The notes beneath the pieces are model-generated. The model was not told where the DNA came from and did not search any database. It saw only the letters and a program-made list of their open reading frames with translations. DNA of 5,733 bases from Candidatus Cloacimonadota bacterium (lineage in GTDB: Bacteria; Cloacimonadota; Cloacimonadia; Cloacimonadales; Cloacimonadaceae), in NCBI GenBank assembly GCA_028703735.1, contig JAQVMI010000140.1, positions 1 through 5,733 of the forward strand. Reading direction: 5' to 3'. The position numbers were made by a program, and so were the translations under genes. Below are positions 1-5,137 of this stretch, one piece after another (within the stretch, counting starts at the first letter, position 1; each line of letters starts with the position of its first letter).

Positions 1-1068
1 TGCGCCTTCTATGAAAGCTTCTGGTAATGATCTGTCCATTGGGTTGTAAAGAAGAATGATAACAGTTGGTAAACCATCTCTACCAGCTCGACCAATTTCT
101 TGATAATAATGCACAGGAGACTGAGGAAACTGTGTATGAATGATAAATCTTATATCAGGTTTATCAATACCCATACCAAGGGCATTTGTTGATATTACGC
201 ATTTCCATCTATTGCTTAGTAACCCCTGTTCAATCTCTATTCTTGTGTCAGGGTCTAACCGGCTATTATAAGCTCGGGACGATATGTTCAAAAAATCAAA
301 CCACTTGGATATTACCTCTGTCTCGACAATTGTGCCAGTATAGATTATTCCCGTTCCATTTAGTTTATGGATGTTCTGACCAAGCCAAACCAGCTTCTCA
401 TCGTCGGTAGAAAAATCAATAACATACAGCTTAAAGTTGCTCCTCAACAGGTTACCTCGAATTATGGTTAAATCTCCAGTAATCTGTTTTTCTACATCTT
501 TTTCCACTCTTTTTGTGGCAGTGGCGGTTGTAGCCAGAACTGGTAACCCTTTGGGAAGAAGATTAACTAAAGTGACTATTCTGCGATACGCCGGACGGAA
601 ATCATGTCCCCATACAGAGATGCAATGGGCTTCATCTACAACAATCATAGAAAGCTTCATATTCCTTACTTCTTCCAGCCACAAAGAGTTTTCCTGCCGT
701 TCAGGAGCTATGTAAAGTATCTTCAATAACCCTTGTTTTGCTTCGTTTATGATGGCACAATTCTCTTCTTCTGTTTGGTTACTGTTAATGCACTTTGCCG
801 AAACACCAAGTGCTTGTAATTTGTTTACTTGATCACGCATTAGGGCTATTAAAGGAGAAAATATTACTGTCAGCCCATCAAAAAGTAAAGCTGGAAATTG
901 AAAACAAAGCGATTTGCCGAATCCAGTTTTTTCGATAAGAAGAACTCTTTCTCCGTTTAGCAATCTGGAAATTGTCAGCCATTGCCTATCGTAAAAATGC
1001 TCAATTTTGAACGTATTCTTCAGAATCATTTCTGCATGTTCTCTATCAATTGAGGTATTTTCGTGCAT
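1..1068 (-). CDS. recQ: RecQ-family ATP-dependent DNA helicase, N-terminal part (runs off left edge)
   Basis: This is a superfamily 2 helicase expected to unwind DNA 3'-5' using ATP in repair or recombination in the cytoplasm. The frame is open from the ATG at 1068 to the window edge, giving 356 residues with no stop. Motifs seen in order: motif 0-like F25/Q29, Walker A KTGFGKS (47-53), motif Ia SPLIALMRDQV (71-81), DEAH (145-148) followed by the RecQ aromatic loop CISVWGHDFRP (149-159), motif III TTATATK (180-186), motif IV GIIYTGT (240-246), motif V ALGMGIDKPDIR (296-307), and motif VI QEIGRAGRDG (323-332) with the arginine finger. Both RecA-like lobes are therefore nearly complete. The zinc-binding, winged-helix and any HRDC region would lie outside the window. 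Walker A differs from the usual RecQ TGGGKS, and the classic FGYxxFRxGQ start is replaced by a HFYDRQW segment, so it may be a divergent subfamily rather than the housekeeping paralogue. Family assignment is very secure; the exact subgroup is not. Confidence 0.95.
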   Translation of the reverse strand, partial: MHENTSIDREHAEMILKNTFKIEHFYDRQWLTISRLLNGERVLLIEKTGFGKSLCFQFPALLFDGLTVIFSPLIALMRDQVNKLQALGVSAKCINSNQTEEENCAIINEAKQGLLKILYIAPERQENSLWLEEVRNMKLSMIVVDEAHCISVWGHDFRPAYRRIVTLVNLLPKGLPVLATTATATKRVEKDVEKQITGDLTIIRGNLLRSNFKLYVIDFSTDDEKLVWLGQNIHKLNGTGIIYTGTIVETEVISKWFDFLNISSRAYNSRLDPDTRIEIEQGLLSNRWKCVISTNALGMGIDKPDIRFIIHTQFPQSPVHYYQEIGRAGRDGLPTVIILLYNPMDRSLPEAFIEGA

Positions 1069-1069
1069 A

Positions 1070-1080
1070 CTCCTACTCCT
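1070..1080 (-). promoter_or_regulatory. Tandem Shine-Dalgarno of the RecQ gene
   Basis: Reading the minus strand, AGGAG occurs twice in AGGAGTAGGAG immediately before the ATG at 1068. The distal copy (1076-1080) is 7 bases from the start, which is ideal. The proximal copy (1070-1074) is only 1 base away and is probably not used. This fixes the start of the helicase. Confidence 0.8.
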
Positions 1081-1109
1081 TTCCAGAAAACAATCATCTA
1101 ATGACCCTA

Positions 1110-1136
1110 TCTGGATATTAAAAAAAATGTCTGGAT
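1110..1136. repeat. Direct repeat TCTGGAT, 20-bp period, in the RecQ leader
   Basis: TCTGGAT occurs at 1110-1116 and 1130-1136, start-to-start distance 20 bases (about two helical turns), just downstream of the predicted start of transcription of the helicase gene. It also contains a poly-A run at 1120-1127. This could be an operator for a repressor, or chance in AT-rich sequence. Confidence 0.35.
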
Positions 1137-1152
1137 TAAATCATAAAGTACC

Positions 1153-1181
1153 AGTATAAAGGATAGGGGTTTTTCTGTCAA
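1153..1181 (-). promoter_or_regulatory. Sigma70-type promoter for the RecQ gene
   Basis: On the minus strand a perfect -35 TTGACA (1176-1181) is followed after exactly 17 bases by TATACT (1153-1158), five of six bases of the consensus -10. Transcription would begin near 1146, leaving a leader of about 78 bases before the ATG at 1068. Immediately upstream of the -35, positions 1187-1204 are almost pure A/T (AAAATTT-AAC-AAATTTT), which could act as an UP element. Assignment is by sequence only; the host's sigma factor preference is unknown. Confidence 0.75.
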
Positions 1182-1217
1182 TGGAGAAAAATTTAACAAA
1201 TTTTATGAGAATTTAAA

Positions 1218-1236
1218 GACATTGGAGGGAAATGTC
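1218..1236 (-). terminator. Weak terminator-like hairpin after the kinase gene
   Basis: GACATT (1218-1223) and AATGTC (1231-1236) form a 6-bp stem with a 7-base loop. Read on the minus strand the stem is followed by TTTAAATT, and it lies 52 bases past the stop of the kinase gene at 1288. The stem is short and the U-tract is interrupted, so termination may be inefficient. It lies upstream of the helicase promoter, a sensible place to insulate the two genes. Confidence 0.35.
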
Positions 1237-1287
1237 AGGAGACGATTTAGCAATCTTACCCCAGGATATGTTTCAGTAGGTTCTGCG

Positions 1288-2265
1288 CTAAAAGCTCATG
1301 TCTAAAAACGGCACGTCCTGTTCCAGTTTCTCTTTTCTCCCCGTCATATACCAATTTGCCCAATCATCGTACTCCGCTCCGCGATATGCCTGTAAAACCG
1401 CTGCATACAATACTAATTCCCGTTGTTTTAAGAAGATCGGTATCTTGGCAAGTTCTTCTGCCGAAAGCAAGTTCTGAGAGCTGTAGCCCTGCATGAAGTC
1501 CTGGTAAAACTCCCGGATAAATTCCTCTCTACTTCTATTCTTGGGGCAGCCTCCCGCGAAGTAAAACAGCACAATGGCAATATCTGCTGCAAAATAAGCA
1601 TATTGCGAATCATCAAAATCGAACATGTAGATGTCTTCATTGTGGACAAAGAAGTTGCCTGGATGAACATCGAAATGCACCAAGCCATAATTATCCTTTC
1701 CTGGCTTCATCGCCAAAATCTGCTGGGTGTTTTGCTGCATTTTGTGCATAACAAGGATATGGTCTGTGGGGACTACCGCATCAAAACCGCTAACCAAATC
1801 ATCTTCATACCACTGTATTCGCTGCGTGGCACATGGCTGATAGTCCTTGGTTAAGCGGTGCATCATCCCAATTTGTCGTCCGTAATTATAGCGGAACTGC
1901 TTGGTATCCAGAATTTTGGTAAGGCGTTGACCGGTAACTTTTTCGAAGCCGCATGCCACAAAGCCGGACTCAGCCGATCCAACGGATTCCACCAGATTGC
2001 CTTGTTTGGATTTTAACGGCAGGGAGCAATTTACTCCCTTCTCGTGCAGATATTCTATCCAGTGCATTTCGGCATCTATCATTTCCTTGGTGCGACGGCT
2101 GGTATGTGTTATTCTTAGGATGCTACCTTGCCCACCCTGGCTAAATTCATAGATGAAGTTTTCAAATCCATCCAATTCAGTTAGTTCTGCGCTGCTTACT
2201 CCAAAACAGGCTGCTGCTTCGTCACGCACGCCATCATTATAGAATTCTCTTATTCTGTTATCCAT
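1288..2265 (-). CDS. APH/choline-kinase-fold phosphotransferase (SrkA/aminoglycoside phosphotransferase-like)
   Basis: A complete 325-residue cytoplasmic kinase of the phosphotransferase enzyme (APH) family, which transfers ATP phosphate to a small molecule or occasionally to protein serine/threonine. The Brenner motif HFDVHPGN (197-204) supplies catalytic D199 and metal-binding N204. MFDFDDS (214-220) supplies the DFG-like metal-binding aspartate near 216. The N-lobe contains FENFIYEF (35-41) and GSILRITHT (47-55), where an arginine sits at the beta-3 position often occupied by lysine, as is common in this subfamily. The length and the tryptophan/tyrosine-rich C-terminal helical lobe (about 245-325) fit the family. 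The start at 2265 is supported by GAGG (2271-2274) five bases upstream. The substrate cannot be read from the sequence: an antibiotic, homoserine-like, choline or stress-kinase role are all possible. It stands alone, with no cognate biosynthetic neighbours, so calling it a resistance gene would be unjustified. Its GC content appears somewhat higher than the helicase gene. Confidence 0.88.
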   Translation of the reverse strand: MDNRIREFYNDGVRDEAAACFGVSSAELTELDGFENFIYEFSQGGQGSILRITHTSRRTKEMIDAEMHWIEYLHEKGVNCSLPLKSKQGNLVESVGSAESGFVACGFEKVTGQRLTKILDTKQFRYNYGRQIGMMHRLTKDYQPCATQRIQWYEDDLVSGFDAVVPTDHILVMHKMQQNTQQILAMKPGKDNYGLVHFDVHPGNFFVHNEDIYMFDFDDSQYAYFAADIAIVLFYFAGGCPKNRSREEFIREFYQDFMQGYSSQNLLSAEELAKIPIFLKQRELVLYAAVLQAYRGAEYDDWANWYMTGRKEKLEQDVPFLDMSF

Positions 2266-2287
2266 GGTTTCCTCATTTTGGCATTGC

Positions 2288-2301
2288 CATACTAAAGTAT
2301 G
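2288..2301. repeat. Short palindrome upstream of the kinase gene
   Basis: CATACT (2288-2293) and AGTATG (2296-2301) are exact inverted repeats separated by AA, centred about 29 bases upstream of the kinase ATG. It is placed where a small dimeric repressor could bind, or it may be part of the 5' untranslated leader. No regulator gene is visible nearby. Confidence 0.35.
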
Positions 2302-2572
2302 CTACCCATGCATTTTTCTTCTACTATCTTGTCAACCAAATCCCTGTAGTTTCCCGCAAATCACTTTGTAAGGCTCTTATAACAGCCAATGTGATACAAT
2401 TCGCAGAGTTCAGTGAGGCTATATATCAAGATGATTAAGAGTTACTCAAAGCTAAAATATGGATTTATTGAGAATATGCAGATATCCCAAACATTACAAA
2501 CAGGTTAAGTAACTCGCTTCAAAATAATAGAACTTGTACATTCACCCATAGCTGTTGCTGTTATCTGTAATA

Positions 2573-2590
2573 AACGCTAATAATGGCGTT
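2573..2590 (-). terminator. Weak hairpin downstream of the SUMF1-domain gene
   Basis: AACGC (2573-2577) and GCGTT (2586-2590) pair across an 8-base loop. On the minus strand the hairpin lies about 38 bases beyond the stop at 2628 and is followed by TTATTACAG, which is only a partial U-tract. It is a possible but weak intrinsic terminator. Confidence 0.3.
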
Positions 2591-2627
2591 GTTGAGAGAA
2601 TTCTACAAGTACTGATGTGACCATTAA

Positions 2628-3677
2628 TTATCGTTTTACCAATCTTATCCCGATTGTATTCGAGCCTACATATGGTTTTTCGTTGGAATTAGATTTTAAG
2701 CCAAGAACATTGGCTGCATCAAACCAATCTCCACCACATACAATCCTTGGCAGATTCAATTCACCATCTTTGGGGTCAATACGACAAGATTCGCAAACGT
2801 CCCAACACCATTCTCCAGCATTACCGGTCAGATCGTATAGTCCTAATTCATTAGGAACTTTCATTCCGACAGCCCACAATCGATATCCATCGTTTTCTGT
2901 ATACCAAGCTACAGATTGCAGATCATCAGAACCTGCATAGACATAACCCTTACCATTCTTTCCACCTCTTGCAGCATATTCCCATTCAGCCAGGGTAGGC
3001 AATCGGTATCCATTCGCCTTGAAATTACACAAAACCGGGGCATCTCTCCAATTGTCGGGCTTGACCAAGCCATTAATACTATAACAAGGTTTCAAGCCTT
3101 CTTTTATGCTTCTTTTGTTGCAATAATCTATTGCCTCATACCAGCTAATTTCTAATTTGGGTAGATTTACACCTGCATATTCAGTTTCGCTTTTACCCTG
3201 AACCGCAACCCATTCTTCTTGAGTCAATTCGTATCTTGCCATAAAAAAAGACTCAACGGCGGTAATTTTGCTTCCTACTGTATCAGGAAGCGACTCATGT
3301 TTGAACATTACATAAGAGCCACCTTCAACTTTTACAAATCCGGACTTAGGGTACGGTATAGCTTTAATTGTAAACTGCCATCCTTGCGGATCTATCTTAC
3401 CTACTTCGACGAACCAATTGGCTTTCTTGCCCTTACCAGGAGTACAGAAAGTGCTTACACCGTCTCCCATCATCCATGAAGGATTAACGATACTTTTTTC
3501 GTCCTTAGTGGCTTCTATCTTCACCAAATACTTAGCATTTGGTGTACCAGACAAATCAAAAGTAATTTCTATAGCCTTACTTTCTGTATTATAGAACGAT
3601 TTCAAATTTGAGGCTGTTTGGGCAGAAATGGTTGTAATGATCATCAACATCACTACTATACTAAACACTTTTAACAT
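2628..3677 (-). CDS. Secreted SUMF1/FGE-sulfatase-domain protein lacking catalytic cysteines
   Basis: A 349-residue exported protein. Residues 1-19 form a Sec signal peptide (MLKVFSIVVMLMIITTISA, cleavage probably after ISA). Residues about 22-110 resemble the beta-sandwich preceding many secreted SUMF1 proteins (SGTPNAKYLVKIEA, then GDGV, then PGKGKKANW). Residues about 114-349 are the FGE-sulfatase fold: FVKVEGGSYVM (114-124), FFMARYELTQEEW (144-156), ISWYEAIDYCN (177-187), GYRLPTLAEWEYAARGG (223-239), NELGLYDLTGNAGEW (276-290), CGGDW (314-318) and a terminal IGIRLVKR. True formylglycine-generating enzymes have two copper-binding cysteines shortly after the RGGS(F/W) motif; here those positions appear to be D320 and L325. 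Sulfatase activation is therefore unlikely, and a binding or structural role in the envelope is more probable. An upstream in-frame ATG at 3734 exists, but the start at 3677 has the only good ribosome-binding site and gives a clean signal peptide. No sulfatase gene is adjacent. Confidence 0.9.
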   Translation of the reverse strand: MLKVFSIVVMLMIITTISAQTASNLKSFYNTESKAIEITFDLSGTPNAKYLVKIEATKDEKSIVNPSWMMGDGVSTFCTPGKGKKANWFVEVGKIDPQGWQFTIKAIPYPKSGFVKVEGGSYVMFKHESLPDTVGSKITAVESFFMARYELTQEEWVAVQGKSETEYAGVNLPKLEISWYEAIDYCNKRSIKEGLKPCYSINGLVKPDNWRDAPVLCNFKANGYRLPTLAEWEYAARGGKNGKGYVYAGSDDLQSVAWYTENDGYRLWAVGMKVPNELGLYDLTGNAGEWCWDVCESCRIDPKDGELNLPRIVCGGDWFDAANVLGLKSNSNEKPYVGSNTIGIRLVKR

Positions 3678-3682
3678 GTTAT

Positions 3683-3689
3683 CCACCTT
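3683..3689 (-). promoter_or_regulatory. Ribosome-binding site that fixes the SUMF1-domain gene start
   Basis: On the minus strand AAGGTGG ends five bases before the ATG at 3677. The alternative in-frame ATGs at 3695 and 3734 have AT-rich upstream sequence with no comparable motif, and they would bury the signal peptide behind a polar extension. The start at 3677 is therefore preferred. Confidence 0.7.
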
Positions 3690-3890
3690 AGACATATATT
3701 TTATTTCAAAAAAAGCAATGTAATGTAGTAACAAGGGTTCAATGTCGCATTAGAATAATCTGCCTTTATTGGGTTCCGTAATTCCAATTCGTCTGTGACA
3801 ACTTGTAATTTGACACCCATGCTTGAAATGACAGTAACTGAGTCTCCAATTTTGAGGTAAATTCCAAATCATTGTTTCACATTTTCTATG

Positions 3891-3910
3891 AAGACCTGTA
3901 AGCAGGTCTT
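3891..3910. repeat. Perfect 8-bp hairpin flanked by TTTCACA direct repeats
   Basis: AAGACCTG (3891-3898) and CAGGTCTT (3903-3910) are exact inverted repeats around a TAAG loop. TTTCACA lies on both sides, at 3875-3881 and 3913-3919. There is no U-tract in either direction, so a simple intrinsic terminator is unlikely. It could be a protein-binding palindrome or an RNA stem. Confidence 0.5.
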
Positions 3911-3992
3911 AATTTCACACCATCAATGCTTTATGCTGGTTGCAACTATCACATACACTTGATTCCATAATAATTCAAATCTCGATTTGTCG

Positions 3993-4019
3993 TCAAGAAC
4001 TTTCTTTCTTGAGAAAGTT
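3993..4019. repeat. Two overlapping, mutually exclusive inverted repeats
   Basis: TCAAGAA (3993-3999) pairs with TTCTTGA (4006-4012). AACTTTCT (3998-4005) pairs with AGAAAGTT (4012-4019). The arms share bases, so only one stem can form at a time. The repeats overlap the predicted -35 at 4009-4014. If the promoter call is correct they would act as DNA operator sites; if transcription starts further upstream they could be an RNA switch. Confidence 0.45.
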
Positions 4020-4038
4020 GACTAAACACCACTATAAG
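4009..4038 (+). promoter_or_regulatory. Candidate sigma70-type promoter for the plus-strand genes
   Basis: TTGAGA (4009-4014) is separated by 18 bases from TATAAG (4033-4038); each matches five of six consensus bases. Transcription would start near 4045, about 70 bases before the ATG at 4114. AGTTGAC occurs at 4016-4022 inside the spacer and again at 4053-4059 just after the start, possible operator copies. A perfect TTGACA at 4055-4060 lacks a good -10 at the correct distance. Confidence 0.5.
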
Positions 4039-4100
4039 GAAATTAGGACGATAGTTGACAAAATCAGTTAGTTAGAAATAAAGGGAATAACTAAAGAAAT

Positions 4101-4105
4101 GGGAG
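4101..4105 (+). promoter_or_regulatory. Ribosome-binding site deciding the start at 4114
   Basis: GGGAG lies eight bases before the ATG at 4114. It overlaps an earlier in-frame ATG at 4099, which itself has only a distant AGGGA upstream. Starting at 4114 yields a classic positively charged, hydrophobic signal peptide. Confidence 0.65.
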
Positions 4106-4113
4106 TTCCACAG

Positions 4114-5001
4114 ATGCGTAAGATAATTTTAGCCATAGCATTAGCATGTGTAATGCATAGTCTGTGTGCTTTGCAGGTGGTTTCCTCCACCGGAAAAATT
4201 ACAGATATTAGCTATACTTCTCTGCAAAAAGAGGAAATGCAAAGTTTTTCCACGCAGCGCAAGAAAAACGGCAAAGATATTACCGATAAATGGCAGGGAA
4301 TTCCGCTGTTATCCTGGCTAAGTAAACAGGGTTTTGAGGATTGGCACAGCCTAAAGAGCGTTAGCTATGATGGTTTTGAGGTAATACTGCATCGGGTGGA
4401 ACTGGATGCGATGCCGGCTTTTCTTGCTCTTGTTCAGGATGGCAATATATTGGCAGAAAGTGAATTGCGGCTTATTTATCCTGACACGCGTGAAAGTTTG
4501 TGGCTTAGGGGTGTAAAGAGTCTGCATTTGCAAGGGTTCACTCCTATTCCCTTTCCCAAGCAGATATTTATCTGGGAGGATAGTTTTTCTGCAATGGCGA
4601 AGGAAAACCCCAAAATAAGCCTGCAAGACCTGATGCAACACAGTTTTCATCAGAATAAAGGGACTGTTGTATTAGTGGATGCAGAGTTGCACTGTCTTGC
4701 ACTGGAATATCCCCAACACCTGCAAAAAGCCTGGATTAATATTGCTGCAGATGGCACACAAGGACTTGAAGGGCTAAGCTTAATGGGAAATATGCAGCCT
4801 AAAGAGCTTGTGTATATGCAATGCGGCCCCTATGCCTATATCAAAAAAGGCGAGTTAAACAGGCTGAATAAACTGGCAGATGTATTAGGGTGGGATTGGG
4901 AGAAGCTTGGTAAATATGAAGTTAGGAGTGAAACCCGCCAATTACCTCCTGATTCTTTGAAGCTGGATGATGGAATTGATACTTGGATAGAGCTGAAATA
5001 A
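4114..5001 (+). CDS. Exported protein with sulfite-oxidase/molybdopterin-domain-like fold
   Basis: A 295-residue exported protein whose function I do not recognise. Residues 1-19 are a Sec signal peptide (MRKIILAIALACVMHSLCA). Residues about 22-142 carry the order of elements seen in oxidoreductase molybdopterin-binding (SUOX-fold) domains: DKWQGIPLLSWLSKQGF (58-74), a VSYDGFEVIL strand (83-92), LALVQDGNIL (104-113), then ELRLIYPDTRESLWLRGVKS (117-136). These match the W-x-G-(V/I)-P-L, DG(F/Y), and R-L-(I/V)-x-P...W-(L/V)-(K/R)-x-(V/I) pattern of the family. No obvious molybdenum-ligating cysteine in the usual context is seen, so cofactor binding is doubtful. The C-terminal half (about 150-295) has no recognised motif apart from aromatic-rich segments. 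It is followed after 136 bases by a TPR lipoprotein gene in the same direction. The fold call is an inference from weak pattern similarity. Confidence 0.55.
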   Translation: MRKIILAIALACVMHSLCALQVVSSTGKITDISYTSLQKEEMQSFSTQRKKNGKDITDKWQGIPLLSWLSKQGFEDWHSLKSVSYDGFEVILHRVELDAMPAFLALVQDGNILAESELRLIYPDTRESLWLRGVKSLHLQGFTPIPFPKQIFIWEDSFSAMAKENPKISLQDLMQHSFHQNKGTVVLVDAELHCLALEYPQHLQKAWINIAADGTQGLEGLSLMGNMQPKELVYMQCGPYAYIKKGELNRLNKLADVLGWDWEKLGKYEVRSETRQLPPDSLKLDDGIDTWIELK

Positions 5002-5137
5002 CCGCTAAACTTTCTGCTAATTGGGCAAAAAACTATGGTGAAGTATATCCGAAAACCAATTTTACCCAAAATAGGCTTGACATAAACCCCTGCCAATGCC
5101 GAGTTGGATAGAGAAGAAATACTCTATGGGAGAATTG
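5002..5137 (+). other. Spacer between the two plus-strand genes
   Basis: The 136 bases show no strong terminator and no promoter with two well-spaced hexamers; TTGACA at 5077-5082 lacks a matching -10. Read-through from the upstream gene is therefore plausible. A frame open across 4980-5108 has no start codon and is not called as a gene. Confidence 0.6.
5128..5132 (+). promoter_or_regulatory. Ribosome-binding site deciding the lipoprotein start
   Basis: GGGAG ends five bases before the ATG at 5138. Two other in-frame ATGs exist at 5096 and 5126; the second overlaps this motif. The start at 5138 gives a normal-length lipoprotein signal and the best spacing. Confidence 0.65.

Larger units (their letters stand above)
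2266..2627. other. Intergenic region without a convincing gene
   Basis: These 362 bases separate the kinase start from the SUMF1-domain gene stop. All frames are interrupted; the longest ATG-led reading frame noticed is 25 codons (plus, 2431-2508) with a poorly spaced GAGG. The region holds the 5' signals of the kinase: GAGG at 2271-2274, the palindrome at 2288-2301, and a minus-strand TTGACA (plus 2330-2335) that lacks a good -10 at 16-18 bases. A small hairpin near 2573-2590 may end the upstream gene. Confidence 0.7.
3678..4113. other. Divergent intergenic region with several inverted repeats
   Basis: These 436 bases lie between the divergently oriented SUMF1-domain gene and the molybdopterin-fold-like gene, so they must hold promoters in both directions. 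A good plus-strand promoter candidate is at 4009-4038; no clear minus-strand promoter was found. The region holds an 8-bp perfect hairpin at 3891-3910 and overlapping hairpins at 3993-4019. A 39-codon minus-strand frame at 3701-3820 lacks a Shine-Dalgarno. No established RNA gene or riboswitch class is recognised. Confidence 0.7.

Noticed and set aside
186..715. Plus-strand frames of 74 and 92 codons
   Set aside because: They lie antisense to the helicase, whose motifs are all in the minus-strand frame; no ribosome-binding site or recognisable domain.
1428..1688. 86-codon minus-strand frame inside the kinase gene
   Set aside because: It overlaps the kinase in another frame, has no family motifs, and the kinase frame carries the conserved HFDVHPGN and DFDD motifs.
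1288..2265. Calling the kinase an aminoglycoside-resistance gene
   Set aside because: The catalytic motifs are shared by many small-molecule kinases, and nothing in the sequence or context identifies an antibiotic substrate.
2330..2335. Minus-strand TTGACA as a promoter for the kinase gene
   Set aside because: The -35 is perfect, but no acceptable -10 hexamer lies 16-18 bases downstream.
2431..2508. 25-codon plus-strand ORF in the intergenic region
   Set aside because: The nearest GAGG is too far from the ATG and the peptide has no recognisable features.
2617..3479. Plus-strand frames of 79-107 codons
   Set aside because: They are antisense shadows of the SUMF1-domain gene, which has a signal peptide and family motifs.
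4351..5096. Minus-strand frames of 99 and 86 codons
   Set aside because: They are antisense to the exported plus-strand gene and show no domain features.
4980..5108. Frame open past the stop at 5001, suggesting a frameshifted extension of the exported protein
   Set aside because: It has no start codon and begins within the last few codons of the gene; the 43-codon length is unremarkable and the residues match nothing I recognise.
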